Assembly (NCBI GenBank): GCA_016508695.1
Contig: VNKQ01000002.1
Span: 62,001-126,000, forward strand
Direction of reading: 5' to 3'
Length of the DNA: 64,000 bases
Origin: Hyphodiscus hymeniophilus
Lineage: Eukaryota > Ascomycota > Leotiomycetes > Helotiales > Hyphodiscaceae
A program made the translations under genes and the position numbers. Positions 22,601-34,276 of the stretch are shown one piece after another. Under the pieces are notes generated by a model. It saw only the letters and a program-made list of their open reading frames with translations, ran no database searches and was not told the origin of the DNA. The number at the start of each line of letters is the position of its first letter. The first letter of the stretch is position 1.

Positions 22601-23537
22601 CTCCAGTCAAACCTTGGTCAAAGTCCAGCAAATCCCCCCCTAGCCTTGTTACGTCACAACCACTCTCCTCACCCAGTACTCTCCTCTCCGACCTTGCTTT
22701 TTATTCGCTTTTCATTCGCTGGGAACTGGCAATGGCAATTTCCGAAACCAGATCTACTAGACTTAGCTTTACCTCCTGCTCCCAGAGTGTGGCGGTGCAA
22801 GTGTGGCGCATGCTCTGGTTGGATCGATCCCCTCTCTACCCTCACACTCCTCCGACATGTCCATTACCAGGCGGATCGACAGCATCACAGACTTACCATT
22901 ATGCAGTAGCACATTCGAGGTGGCCAACAATGATGAATCTTTCTCTTCGCCGCCTGCTTATTCCCATGATACAAGTTGCCACAACCCGTAATCATCCCCC
23001 AACTGATTAATACTGTACATTCAAGTTCGCTCTGCGTCGGCGAATCGCCGCCAGCTCGTAAATTGCGTATTCCGTGAATTCCGAGATGCCAAGACAAAGA
23101 GAGCTCAGGTGAGCAGACGATCTTGGTGTGACAGGACGAAACGAACGAAACGATCATGTATTTCTTTCTACAGTAATCCTATGACAAGCTGGACTCTGGA
23201 GAGGAGAACTTGGCATACCATGATACCATGATACCATCCATACAGGGGTTCGAGCAGCAACACTCCTGATTGACGAATGACGGGACAAACAAAGCTTCCT
23301 GAAACCCCAGAAAGGGAAAACCAGTTTCCAAATCATCTGCTTTATTTATAGAGCTTAGAGCCTCAAACCGTCAAACGGTCGAGTAACTGCCAAGCCTTTT
23401 TATACCTGCTTGCCCATTATTGTTAGAGGACCAAACACGTACCTTGGCTATGTAGGTACTTGGGTAGACGACTTTACTGTGAGAATAGAACAACTTGCCC
23501 AGACAAGGCTGATGTGGCTTCGCAAGGCTGTGATCCG

Positions 23538-23545
23538 CACGTGAT
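23538..23545 (+). promoter_or_regulatory. CACGTGAT element upstream of the GTPase gene
   Basis: The core lies 95-102 bases before the start codon at 23640. It is one of several CACGTGA sites found near gene starts in this window; function inferred only. Confidence 0.4.
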
Positions 23546-23639
23546 ACCCAAAAATGCAGATCTTGGATCGGATAATCTTCACCACGCGCTCCGAAAGTTC
23601 TCGACAGGACAACCCTTCTCCTACAACCCTCTTCTTAAG

Positions 23640-25256
23640 ATGCCCCGAGACCCCCTCATCGGTCTGGTAGGTAAGCCGTCGTCAGGGAAATCGACGACCC
23701 TCAATTCCCTGACGGACGCGACCTCCAAAGTAGGTTTGTCCTCCACAAACACCCCACCTACCCTACCCCTCCTGCTCACAGCGCGTAGGCAACTTCCCGT
23801 AAGAAATCGCCATCCTGATAAAGAAAACCCCCCCCAATAGCTGCTGAACCAACCTAGCTTCACGACGATTGATCCCCAGCGAGCCATCGGCTATCTCCAG
23901 ATCGACTGCGCCTGCAAGAGGCACAACGTGTCCGACAGGTGCAAACCCAACTACGGCGCCTGCATAGACGGGCGGAGATCGGTGCCGATCGAGCTCCTGG
24001 ATGTAGCAGGACTAGTGCCAGGGGCACACGAGGGGAAGGGGTTGGGGAACAAATTCCTCGACGATCTACGGCATGCCGACGCCTTGGTACACGTCGTGGA
24101 TGTCAGTGGGACAACGGACGCCGAGGGGAAAGCAACGAGAGGATACGACCCCTCGCAGGATATCGTCTGGCTACGTTCGGAGATTGTGCAATGGATAAGA
24201 GGCAACCTGATGCAGAAATGGGGCTCGATCAAACGGCGGCACATGGCTGTGAAAGCCACCGCGGTCGAAACTCTACAAGGGCAGTTTTCGGGATACGGAT
24301 CAACATCACAAGTGGTAGCGAGGACGTTGGACAGGCTAGCATTGAAGGAACCGTTGGAGCATTGGTCTGACGAGACGATTGACAGGGTTGTCCATGCATT
24401 TACGGACGAGAAATTCCCCACGGTCATCGCGCTCAACAAAATCGATCATGCAGATGCAGATAAGAACATCAGCAAGATCGCGAAGATGCAGGATCCAAAG
24501 TCGATAGTGCTCTGCTCTGCCATCTCCGAGGTATTTCTAAGGAAGCTTGCCAAGCAGGGGTTTGTCAGATACGTGGAGGGCAGCGAGTTTGTGGATACAA
24601 GGGAGGATCTGATAGCTGATGGAGATCCCAATGGGGGCGGACTGAAGGAGATGGATGAGAAGCTCAAGACGAGAATCGAGAATCTCAAGGACATGGTGTT
24701 GTACCGGTTCGGGTCTACGGGTGTTGTGCAGGTCCTCTCCCGGGCAGCAGAGCTGCTGGGGTTGGTGCCGGTTTTCCCCGTCCGGAGCACCTCCACATTC
24801 ACGTCGGGCGCATCGGGATCCAATGTCGTCTTTCGAGACTGCGTACTGGTCAAGAAGAACACAACGGTCGCTGAGGTCGCGAGGAAGGTCATGGGGGATG
24901 CGCCATTGGCTTATGTTGAAGGTACGTCCATGTGTACTTGCGTGCGTGCGTGCCCCATGGTTTTCTGGCGGGGTTGAAGCGGGGTGCTTCGTGTGGAATC
25001 TCACTCCAACATGCTGCAGCATGCATGCATGCACGAGTCATGCCACATTCTGGGCTGATGTTAGGAATAATCCACATCGAGTTCCCCAGATCGGCGTTGA
25101 TCCATTGCTGACCTCGAGTTCTTCAGGTGCAGGTGGAGTCCGAGTCTCTGAGGATGCAATTGTGTCGGTTGGCGAGAACGACGTTCGTGGGCCCAAACCT
25201 CCCGCAGAGACACACGCTAACATCTACAGATCCTCTCATTCCGAGTTGGGAAGTAG
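23640..25256 (+). CDS. Obg-type GTPase of the YGR210C family, with a 10-base microexon
   Basis: Translation-associated P-loop GTPase of the Obg/YchF-related YGR210C group. Exons: 23640-23733, 23789-23798, 23858-24921, 25127-25182 and 25230-25256, giving 416 residues (yeast protein about 411). G1 is LVGKPSSGKSTTLNSL in exon 1. The switch region VGNFPFTTIDPQRAIGYL is assembled from three exons, of which the middle one is only GCAACTTCCC (10 bases). G3 is LLDVAGLVPGAHEGKGLGNK and G4 is ALNKIDHAD. The C-terminal TGS-like domain ends GGVRVSEDAIVSVGENDILSF and RVGK, assembled across two further introns. Upstream in-frame codons back to 23460 exist, but the ATG at 23640 directly precedes the G domain. 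It is convergent with the next gene. Confidence 0.93.
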
Positions 25257-25636
25257 GTTTCGAAGATCTGGGTATTTTTACAGTATTTGGCGTTCAATGT
25301 CAAAGACGTGAACAAGCATAGCAACGGCGTTTGGGAAAAGACTTTTCAATTTTCGACGAAAGAAGTACATATACTATCTCCTGCATTCCGATTCGTCTCT
25401 TTTGCACGACACTGGCGACCATCTGTGTAGTGCAATCAAGTAGACATGCTCGGAAGAGAACTATATTTGTGCAATTCGAGTCCCATCTGCACCACAGTCA
25501 CAGTTCCCATATCTGAAAGTGCAGCCAAGCAGACCTCCTCGATTCCGATTTCGATTTCCTCTCCACGCACCTCAAAACCCTAACCGCGATCCTCCCCGCC
25601 AATCTCCCAGACCTCCCTCTCAAGATCACCACACTC
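25257..25636. other. Convergent 3' intergenic region
   Basis: 380 bases between convergent genes, C-rich on the plus strand near 25560-25620. Contains a single ACCCTAACC at about 25577. No gene seen. Confidence 0.45.
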
Positions 25637-26053
25637 CTAACCCTTCTACCATAAAGCGTCAGCCAAAAAAAACCACAACACAAGCGAAAAAACGTCTCAA
25701 CTCACGCTCCCCCTCTCATCATTCATGCCAATAACCGGCTTCGGCGCCTCCGTATTGTCCCTCTCGGCCTTCTTATTCGCGTCGCCGCCCTTCTCGCTCG
25801 TGCCCACGCTGCCCTCGCCCTTTGCCCTCTCGTCCTTGCCCTCCTTCACCGCGTCGTGCTGCACGTTGTGCTTGTCCTTCTCGCGCGTCGGGTTCTCGTC
25901 CGCTTGCCGGCCCTCCCAGCCGCGGCGGCGGCGGGCGCTCGAGAAGGGCTGTCCTGGGTGGATGGCGGGGATGGGGAGGCGCAGGGGCGTGGTGGCTCTG
26001 GTGGCTTTGGGGAGGGAGAGGGATAGGACGAGGAGGCGGGTTTGGGATGGCAT
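25637..26053 (-). CDS. Small basic/acidic protein, probably mitochondrial
   Basis: ATG at 26053 opens MPSQTRLLVLSLSLPKATRA, an Arg/Ser/Leu-rich stretch without acidic residues for about 45 positions, like a mitochondrial presequence. A highly charged part follows (TREKDKHNVQHDAVKEGK, then GGDANKKAERDNTEAPKPVI). Exon 1 can end at 25706 with donor GTGAGT. A 60-base intron with a CTGAC branch site 15 bases before TAG leads to a short last exon (25645-25637) ending Lys-Gly-stop. Without splicing the protein ends three codons later at 25697. The KHNVQ...KPVIGMNDERG pattern recurs in small fungal proteins of unknown function (from memory). Conservation of the tail was not tested. Confidence 0.65.
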
Positions 26054-26702
26054 TTTTGAGGGGTGAAGTGGTGGTTTGCCTGTTTGCGTTCTGTTCTGTT
26101 CTGTTCCTTTTTCGAGGGGTGAGGAAGTAAATGTCGTTAAGGAGAAGATGAGATGAGATGATATGCGAGGGGAAGGTGAGAGCTTCCCCGGATTTTGAGG
26201 CTACTGCTATTGCTGTGATGCAATGTGGTGTCGTCATGCCACACGTGACTGCGCAGGACGAAGGAGGACGAGTCAACCTTCCGCTTCTCTCAGTTGGTGA
26301 GAGGTCGTTTTCTTGGAGGGGTTTTGGAACTACCAACAAAGCACGCGAGAATGGCTTGGATGGGTGATGTTAGCATGAGCATGCATGAAAGCTAGTCGAG
26401 ACGGTCTGGTTGGACGACTTCAGATGGAGCAGCAAAATCGCAGTCTCGATGCTTGAAATTTTGATTCATAACGCTGTCCACAGCTACATGCTTCATTACA
26501 AGATAGACATTTTCGCATCGTGGGAATATCCGCATTCAGAAAAAACCCCAATAAATAAAAACCCAGATCGTAAATGACGAGAAGGGACTCCCCCGCGGCG
26601 CCAGTGCGCCGATCTCACTCCATCCAATCAACCAAATATATACTCAACGAAGAGCTCAAAAATATGTCAAGACATGAAGACAGGTGAAGACTATAAAAAA
26701 GA
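26054..26702. other. Intergenic; promoter of the small gene, 3' flank of facB
   Basis: Contains a TTCTG pentanucleotide run (about 26087-26108), a GATGA repeat (about 26146-26160) and CACGTGAC at 26242. No gene recognised. Confidence 0.45.
26242..26249 (+). promoter_or_regulatory. CACGTGAC element upstream of the small mitochondrial-type gene
   Basis: About 190 bases upstream of the minus-strand start at 26053. It shares the CACGTGA core with the sites at 10417, 23538, 33099 and 45174. Confidence 0.35.
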
Positions 26703-29535
26703 CTATAGACCAAATGTTGCATCCAACCCATCGAGGAGGTACTGCTCGCTAGAAGTAGTACCAGCCAATAAGGAATGCCTGTAATCGAGCTGGCCTGGGC
26801 CGGGCAAACTGAGCTCACTCGCTGACATGTCTTCACCTCCCGAGCTCAGACTGTCTTCTGAAAAGGAAAGCACACTCTGCGGAGGTGCTATTCCACTAGC
26901 GAAGTCTCCCATGCTGAGTGAAGTCATATCCCAAGTCTCTGGACTCCAATCACCGTATTGTGACGATGCAGTATCCGTCAGCGACAAGGCGGGCGCGGGC
27001 CCTGGACCACCACCGTATATGGCATCGTACAGGTGACGGTCATCAAAGGAACCTAGGAGGACTTCCCATTCCGTAGGCGTCGCGGTGGTGGCTTTCGATC
27101 CAGCATACGCTGAGGTAGGATAAGAAGGTTTATGAGAGTTTTGCGCTTGTTGATTTCGAGGCTGGGCTGGTGACTGTGGCTGCGAGACGACGGGAGTATT
27201 GGTCAGAGACAGGTAGTCAAGATTCGGAGGCTTCGAGTTGGCATTTGAGCGAGGCTTCAACATCGTGGGTAGCTGTGGTGCCGAGCCACGATACTCTCGC
27301 TTGGTCATTGGTGACTCGGAGCGCGCGCTATCGAGGGAGCTGCGTCCGTGATGATGGCTGTCCTGTCGTTGAAGCGCAATGTTCGGCATGGTGGCTCGTC
27401 TGAGTTTCTCTTGCTGTGAGAGCAGGTCGCTCTCGCTCATTGTGGCACTTCCATGTCGGTATAGTTGAGGCTTTAAATGCTTCCTGGGGACTGCAGAGGG
27501 TGAGAGGGCAGATTTCGAGCTAGTCGGCGCCAACATGTGGCTGTCTGAGGTCCTACTTTTAACCACCTTCGGCGCCCCGTCTTCCATCTTGATCATAGAT
27601 GTAGCCAGCTTCTTGAAGTCTGAAGCCCCAGGAGCTTTGGCTTTCTGAAGGTATTTGATGACAACAGCAATAAGCCGCTGGCTGTCTTGCATCAACTTAC
27701 CCTCTTGCTTGAGATCCAATCCTTGGTAGAGAAGACTCAAACCGCACAAGGTAAGCATCTCGTTCTTGTTGAGGCAGAACGAGAATGACATGCTTCGTTC
27801 CTCGAGAAGCTGCACAATTTGAATGATGCGCTTACTAGATTCAGCAAGAGAAATGACTGATGGCGAGGACTTGGTTCCAAGGGTTGAGCCGACAGCTGGA
27901 CGGTGAATCAGAGAGCGAATGTAATAGAAAGCAAGAGACTGTATTAAAATTAATAGCGGTCCTCTAGCATTTTCAAAAGATCACCAGCATACCAATAATG
28001 AAGAACGACTGCCAGTAATGTCCGTTGATGGCTTGTCTTGAACGAAGGTGAGTTTCAGATGTTGTGGAAGCTTGTCAGACCAATCATTCAATTCGGTCTC
28101 GAGTGATTCGAAAGACTGTAGAGACAGGTCGTGTGTCGCAGCTGAGGGGTAGTTCTGCTCTAGGACCTTCGATAGGATGCGCGATACGCGGAAGAGGGCC
28201 AAAGCACTGGAGATTTTGGTATACTCGCCGGGAAGGGTAGGCTGGAACCCCTTCTCCGTTACATACTCGTCGTCAGTGTCTGAAGGATACTCGGCGTGGA
28301 TGTCGTCTTCTTTGAGAAGCTTGGGAAGACCGAGTAGAGCGGCAGAAAAGCTGTAAATGTTAAAACGTGTAAACAGTTCTGGATAAAGACGTGCTTACCA
28401 GTCAACAGTGTATAAGGTCCAGAACACCTTCTTACGGGTCTCAATGGTCAAAGCTCCGAAAGAGAAGCGTTTCTGGCTTTGGTGCAAACCAAGTCGGTGA
28501 GAGAGTCCAACCGCAATGCCCTTGTAGTGCTGTAGTCGAGTATAGTCGGCTTTGGAAATGCAGTGTATCAAGGCCAATATCAAGCATTGTAGTGTAACCA
28601 ATGTGTTGTCCATCAGAACCGACTCAAGTGATGAGCGCCATTGGCTTTCACAAACAGCAATCCGGTCCCTATCAGGTATATCGGCGGAGAGTCCAGCGAT
28701 TCCAAAGACGAGGTGAAGCTGGGCAAGCTTGTGATTATCCTTCATCTCCTCAGGGTTCGCCATATATTCTTCGTACAGGCGCAGAAACGTTGGCTTGTGG
28801 ATGACGGGGAATAGCGGTGCCCATTCCTGGAAGTAAACATTCACACATCGATCGGAGAACATGCGCGGAGGGGCAGTGGACCCCTTTGGTGCTGAGGCTA
28901 ATGCGAGCGACGAAGAGTCGCTTTGGACGTTGAGAAAGGCGTCCGTGTTAAATCCAGCCAGCGACTTTCCACTCTCTTGGATCCTACGTTTGAATGCATC
29001 TGTGAACAGTCAGTCAAGGTTGGTCCTGTCTGCGCCTCCGCCACATACCGACAAATGCTCTCCCACTCGAAGCTCCCATGAAGTATGAATCGGAGGTCTC
29101 GGATCCCAACAACAACGGCGACGCCTGAACTCTGAAGATATCTTCTTTCGGTGGCGTTAGTAGCGACTCCTTTCGATTCTCAGCAGGCGGGGAAGGCGAA
29201 GATAGCGTCATGGACGGCCTTCGGTTCGAGTGCATCTTCGAAAGCATGTCTATCTTCTCGTCCTTTTCATCCAGTAGATCCTTCAACTCTCTGACCTCAG
29301 CCTCCAACGCTCGCACCCGCTCCTCCAACGACTCTGTATACCCTCGAGGGAAAGCCCTGCGACTGAGTTTATCGCTGGTCTTGCACTCGAATCCCACGTT
29401 CGCACACTGCGAGCAGCACGGCCTGATCCCATCGCAGCGTATCTTCTTGCTTCGGCAACGATCGCATGCTTGCGCAATGCGACTCTGTGAGCTAGTACCC
29501 ACTTTGATAACTTTCATGGGGAGTATTCCAGGCAT
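26703..29535 (-). CDS. facB: Zn2Cys6 transcription factor, FacB/Cat8 type
   Basis: Nuclear activator of gluconeogenic and acetate/C2 genes in relatives. Exons, in coding order: 29535-29049, 28999-28399, 28350-27993 and 27938-26703, giving 893 residues, close to Aspergillus FacB. The zinc cluster spans about residues 24-52 (ACDRCRSKKIRC, then CCSQCANVGFEC). It is followed immediately by KTSDKLSRRAFPRGYTESL and a leucine-zipper-like coiled coil with EERVRALEAEVRELKDLL. This linker plus coiled coil is the recognisable FacB/Cat8 hallmark. The fungal-specific regulatory domain includes YFQEWAPLFPVIHKPTF, RLQHYKGIAVGLSHRLGLHQ and the splice-spanning TLYTVDCFSAALLGLPKLL. The C-terminal third is Ser/Pro/Gln-rich and ends with an acidic activation-like region. 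The first ATG of the frame is used; a second Met lies six residues on. Confidence 0.9.
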
Positions 29536-31230
29536 TCTGGGTGACGATATCGCGATGATCTTCGTGAGATTGTTGGTCGTTCCCCCGTCTTTCAACACTT
29601 CTAGCGATGTTCCCCTCAGCCGGATAAAACCCCAGATTATCCGTTAAAATTTGGGATTCCTTAAGACCACGTTAAAACGCGGGTAATGAGGTACGTGTGA
29701 CTGTGTCGTCGTTCTGGACTGAGTGATAGACCGTGAAGATTGTTTGATGGTGTAGGTGGAGGTATAGGTGGATGTGGAGGTGGAGGTGGTCGGAGTATAT
29801 GTGTACGGAGCATGTAGGGTGAAAGGGTTGTTGAGGATTGCGCGGTATGTATGGGGAAAGACAACAGAACGGGTGCGGGCTGGGGAATATGGGGGGTTGC
29901 ATTTGCGGGTCATCACAGATTGGAAGGACAGGCCACTTGTAGTTAGCATGAGCCCAGGCATTGGTGGTTGGCCTCCAGCAGAGTAGACCCCGGCCCAGCT
30001 CTTCGTCAACGCCTTCGGTGGGAGTAATACGGAGGCCAAACACCAGATATCCAATGCGGGGCGCACAAAGAGCATTATCATTGGTGGCTTTTGTGTTTTC
30101 TTGGGTCAGAATCGAAGCTTGGGATGGTAACTAGGAGGGTAGTGAAGGTTAATTCAGTCAGTTAGTTCTCGTTATCCACACCAGATCAGCAATATTCCCT
30201 TGATGTTCCCTTCTCGTTGCCGCACTACTCTACCTTAGATCTGCCGCTGCTAACACTTGATGTCGATCTCCAAGATCCCGTCCCATCTAACGTATTACCG
30301 ACAGTGTTTCCTGTTTGGATCTCTTTGTCGACCCAGTTCGATAGACATCTGCCTCTAAAGATCATGGACCTTCTTTTCACGCCAGCCCCATCATCCTGGC
30401 TGCGTTGCTCGCTATATAGAATAGAAACAAAATGAGAGACCGCCACCTGCTCCTGCCTCAGTAAATATAAGACCCAAAGTATTGCTGTTGGGGCTGTCGA
30501 GAGAACTCGTTAGATAGTTGACATATCCCATTCAGATCGGGTCTGCTAGCCACCGATGATCGCATTAGGTTATGTCGCCTGCGATGTTAAGAGTATCTAG
30601 CTTCGATCTATCCATTCCCCGCACCTGAAGTCCTCCCTTTCCTCAGGTCTCGTCCACTCAGATGCGTGTGCGTTCCCGCGACCCGTTGAGCTGGGCTGGT
30701 TAGGAGGTGCACAATTGACCTCATAACCTTTGAGCGGTCTCCCCGCACTTCATTTCTAGAATCATTGTTTTGGTCTCAGATCAGACTTTGCGCCAATATC
30801 GTGGACTTCGTATGGTCCGAGGTGTGTAAAAGAATATCCCACCGAGCCCACTTCGCCAGCTCGAATAGCCAAGAAACCCTGTACTTGTATGAGCAAAAGT
30901 CGTCGTATGATCCCCAAAACTTTTCATTTCATACTTGAACAGGGGCTCAGAATATCAAGCCCACGACAGAATCCAACTCAGTCTTGTGGTATCAGGACAG
31001 CGCATCGTGTTATTGCTTTCAATCCATTATCCTGCGAGATGCATGGTAACTGTATGATGTGGATCGAGCAGACAACATTTGAACCCCACCATCGTTATCC
31101 AATCATTCAATGGTAGATTTGAGAGATTCCCGAGTGGCGGGGTTCCCCCTTGAGCTGTGCGTTGCAGCATTTCCGTCTTCTTGTGGCATGGTCGCCAAGT
31201 CAGCCTTTATTAGCGTTCTGCCGTCAGGCT
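29536..31230. promoter_or_regulatory. Long facB upstream region
   Basis: 1.7 kb upstream of facB, ending at the 3' end of the SET gene. No coding sequence is convincing. It contains a GGTGGA-rich tract (29755-29793) and a few matches to the CreA consensus SYGGRG, for example CTGGGG near 29881 and GCGGGG near 30057. That would fit catabolite repression of a FacB-type gene, but single six-base matches are weak evidence. Confidence 0.4.
29755..29793 (+). repeat. GGTGGA-rich tract
   Basis: Purine/GT-rich repeat of GGTGGA, GGTATA and GGATGT units with many GG doublets, about 220-260 bases upstream of the facB start. It could form a two-tier G-quadruplex on the plus strand. Confidence 0.55.
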
Positions 31231-32963
31231 TCAACTGAAATCATCGTCCTCATTGGAGAGTCCATTTTGCGGGTGTTCCGGGCGCTCCATCGATCCGAGA
31301 TAACGAAGCACACCCTCGTTCTCTAAAAGTTTGTTTTTCTGTGGGTTGGGAGCACCAGGTTAGCCATGACTGGATTACGCGCATCAGGAATCAATACTTC
31401 GTCCTTTCTGGAACTCACCTGCATACCCACAACGGAAAAGGCCTCTTCTAAAATCCCGGCCTCTGCCTTCCTTAGCTGCAGGGCAGCGTTTTGGCAACGT
31501 TCGTTCAGCATTGGGGCCAATTCCACGGCTTCGTCACTTTCATAGAGAAGTTCCAATTGTTTGCGGATTCGGTCGTGCAGAAGCGCCACAACTCGAAGCT
31601 TGAAGACATCCTCAAGTTCGTGGTGGCTGACGAGAGCTTCAAAATTGGTGGTTTGCTCTGTCACATCTGTGCCCTGCCAGAATACCCTCAATTGACTACG
31701 AGAACCGTCGTTCTGCTGCAAGACCTTGAATTCGAGCCCGTCCTCTTCGTTGAGAGACAGCAGGTAAAGGAATGGACTCTCCCACAGGACCTTCCCTTCA
31801 ACAACTGAGATTCGAACTATTGGCCGACCAGCAAAGGCTGCGAGCTTCGCTTTGCCCAAGGGGTCATCCTCGAATGCCTCAATTGGCAGTACAATGGCAT
31901 TGTCAGTTTGTTCATCGATGAATCCATAGCTGAACAGCATCTCTGCCGCACTCTTGGTTGCGCCGTAGCTGATGGTGACTTCTGCTCCCTTGTCAAGTTT
32001 CATGTTCGGCCTTAACAGCAGGGTAACACTGTTGTCTGAATTTTGTTCGTAGTACGCATTTGCACTTGATGAATGATTCGCCATATCAAGACATGGAACC
32101 ATAGACTCGCCAGCCTTGGGGAGCTCCAAGCTCCTTGATCTGTACCAAGCATCAAGGAGTACCCAGTCAGAAAAGTGGAGGGCCTCGTTCTCCCACCAAC
32201 ACTTGTCGCACCAAGATATCCCAACTGTCATTTCACGAAGACTCTCAAACTCTCGAAGAAGCGCCGACATCTTAGCTGTCAAGGCAGACTAGAAGTGTGT
32301 CAGCGGAGGAACTGACATAGCATACTAATATAACAGTGGCAAGCCAATAGCAGTTGAAGAGGACTAATTCGCCGACAGACGAGACGGAGACAACAAATCC
32401 ATAAACTGACAAGGGTTTCGTAAAGCTGACCGCGACGCTACAGCAGGTGGAAGCAAAATTTACCTCTAGAGATGTGCCCACCAACATTACTCGTTCCTCT
32501 TCTGTCCACATAGTGGGTAGGGGAATGAAATCAGGTAGAATCTTGACATATTCCGTCCAAGGGTTCGATACGCCCACGAGCTGTCCATGGTCCGGTGACC
32601 CAATCGTAATTTGCATCAGCAAGAATAACAAGACGTCACCTCTCAAGGACTGTTCTCGTTAGCCAAACTGAGCAAAGAAGGGACGGAAATGAATCCTACC
32701 TTGCCTCCTGCGGCCTCCAAAAGTTGCTTGAAATGCTGGTCAACTTTGGCAAGTTCCTCAATGGCCTCGGCGGAGAGAATCAGATCTTTTGGAATAATCA
32801 AGAGCGTAGGTACGTCGAAAGCCTCTACAGAGCTCAAGGCTCTTTCCGTAGCCAGCCCAAAGCCTTTTGCCTCGACGTTCTGTACGCTGATGTCAATGAA
32901 ACTCGCATCATTTAGCTTTGACCACGCCGGGAGAGCAGCTATGGGAAGTTGAGCCTTTCGCAT
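31231..32963 (-). CDS. SET-domain protein lysine methyltransferase (RKM/SETD-like)
   Basis: Cytosolic or nuclear non-histone lysine methyltransferase. Exons, in coding order: 32963-32700, 32649-32464, 32288-31419 and 31338-31231, giving 475 residues. The split-SET architecture is visible: an N-terminal segment with EAKGFGLATERAL, an insert (the I-SET region), then VPCLDMANHSSSANAYYEQ with the NHS core motif and EVTISYGATKSAAEMLFSYG with the ISYG motif and the post-motif Phe-Ser-Tyr-Gly. The C-terminal helical region matches Rubisco-LSMT substrate-binding domains. The final exon, KNKLLENEGVLRYLGS to stop at 31231, is recovered by splicing GTGAGT...CACAG; without it the frame ends at 31323. The third intron in coding order is 80 bases and the second 175. 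Target protein unknown; ribosomal-protein methylation is typical for yeast relatives. Confidence 0.87.
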
Positions 32964-33556
32964 GACTGACGATTGATGACTGATGACGAGTGATATTTCG
33001 AGCTTCTATGAAGCCTGGTTGTTGTCGACTTTCTTGCAAGTTATGGCAGATGTTTCGAAGGAAGTTTCGCAGACACTCGGGAGCCGAGTTTGGCTGAACA
33101 CGTGATCCAAGCATTTCCACCAGAGAGTAAAGTCGTGGATATGGCTGTTCAGTGTAGTTAGAGATCCGAGGGACTACAGGTATATACAAACCAATTATAC
33201 AAATTCAGAATAAACAAAATTTGCCGGTGGTGGCCATATCGGGTCGACCATTCCCAAAAAAAGACTTCAACATTTTCCATTCACCAAGCTGAAAGCACCC
33301 AGATCGTTTTACAAGATTTACTTTGGGACAAATGTATAACCCCAAAATTGTAAAGATTTTATTAGAATGATATCTCATTGCTCTATGACATACCCGACTC
33401 GGTCAAGGTTGGCTTGAGTCGTACCCAGTCTCTCATCCATAAAAAAGCAGGAATCCTCGACCATCTCTAGCCGTAGCAATCCTCTGATTAGCCTTCCTCA
33501 ACGCTGCGGCCTTGGCTTGATCCAGAATTGCACTCCTACCATTCCTCCGACTTCCT
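32964..33556. other. Intergenic; SET-gene promoter
   Basis: Promoter of the SET gene and 3' flank of the next minus-strand gene. CACGTGAT lies at 33099-33106. No gene seen. Confidence 0.5.
33099..33106 (+). promoter_or_regulatory. CACGTGAT element upstream of the SET gene
   Basis: 136 bases upstream of the SET gene start at 32963. Same core as at 23538 and 45174. Confidence 0.4.
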
Positions 33557-34276
33557 TCAATGGCATGGGTCTTCGTTATCATCTGCTCTCTCGGTAGCAG
33601 CACAAGTAGTGGCTGGGTCCGAGCTGGCCTCCTTTGCGTGCTGTGCAGCTGCTTCAATTCCAATTTGAGCGCGAGGATCCGGTCGAGGGAGGAATCTCGA
33701 CCAAGTGGTGCATGTTTCAATATCCTCAACCTTTGGGGCCACAGTTTTCGGAAGAATACTCCTTGAAACCATACTCTCTTCAACACGCCCATAGTTTGAT
33801 AGAGGGTAGCGGCCGATGAGACTTTTGTACTCCTCCGCAAGCAACTCGCTTGACCTCACACTGTCCTCCGTTACCCTCGGTATTGTAGGTATGATCTGGG
33901 GGCTGCTTGCGTCTCTATACTCTTCCTTGTTACTCCTTCGATCGCTCCCCACCCTCCGGAACATACGCTTCAATCCACTGGAAACTTTCCTGCTCAAGGT
34001 AAAAGCACTTTTCTTCGTGTCACGTCCTTTTGAACCGAGGTTATCTGCTTTGACCGGCTGTGAAGAGTCTATCCTCGGTTCCTGGTGGAGGGTGGGTGCA
34101 GTCAAGTCTGGCTGAGAAGGTGTCTTAGAGCACTTGGGGCAAAGGTCTAAGACGGTGTTGTTGTAGTGCAAGACATCACACTTCTTCTTCGGTAGGGAAA
34201 CATAGTTTTGGCAGCGGTCTTTGATGGTCCTTCTGTGAGCGCAGATCAGGTAGGTTGTTGTTTTTGTCTGGCACAT
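33557..34276 (-). CDS. Unknown fungal protein with Cys-rich N-terminus
   Basis: Intronless 239-residue frame from ATG 34276. The first 50 residues carry seven cysteines and nearby His (MCQTKTTTYLICAHRR, then RCQNY, KKKCDVLHY, LCPKCSK), suggesting a zinc-binding module. The rest is Ser/Arg/Lys-rich and probably disordered, with a basic patch (FTLSRKVSSGLKRMFRR) that could bind membrane or nucleic acid. There is no signal peptide or membrane segment. I do not recognise the family; similar 'cysteine head plus disordered tail' proteins are common in Pezizomycotina. Codon use is like that of the neighbours and no alternative frame is better. Coding status is likely but not certain. Confidence 0.65.
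   Translation of the reverse strand: MCQTKTTTYLICAHRRTIKDRCQNYVSLPKKKCDVLHYNNTVLDLCPKCSKTPSQPDLTAPTLHQEPRIDSSQPVKADNLGSKGRDTKKSAFTLSRKVSSGLKRMFRRVGSDRRSNKEEYRDASSPQIIPTIPRVTEDSVRSSELLAEEYKSLIGRYPLSNYGRVEESMVSRSILPKTVAPKVEDIETCTTWSRFLPRPDPRAQIGIEAAAQHAKEASSDPATTCAATERADDNEDPCH

Larger units (their letters stand above)
22337..23639. promoter_or_regulatory. Divergent intergenic region, PMP3 / YGR210C-type GTPase
   Basis: 1.3 kb shared upstream region. It contains a pyrimidine-rich PMP3-proximal segment, a CCAGCCAT-repeat patch (22558-22600), a C run at 22632-22638 that holds stress-element-like AGGGG on the minus strand, three tandem ATACCATG units near 23215-23238, and a CACGTGAT element at 23538. 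No gene recognised. Confidence 0.5.
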
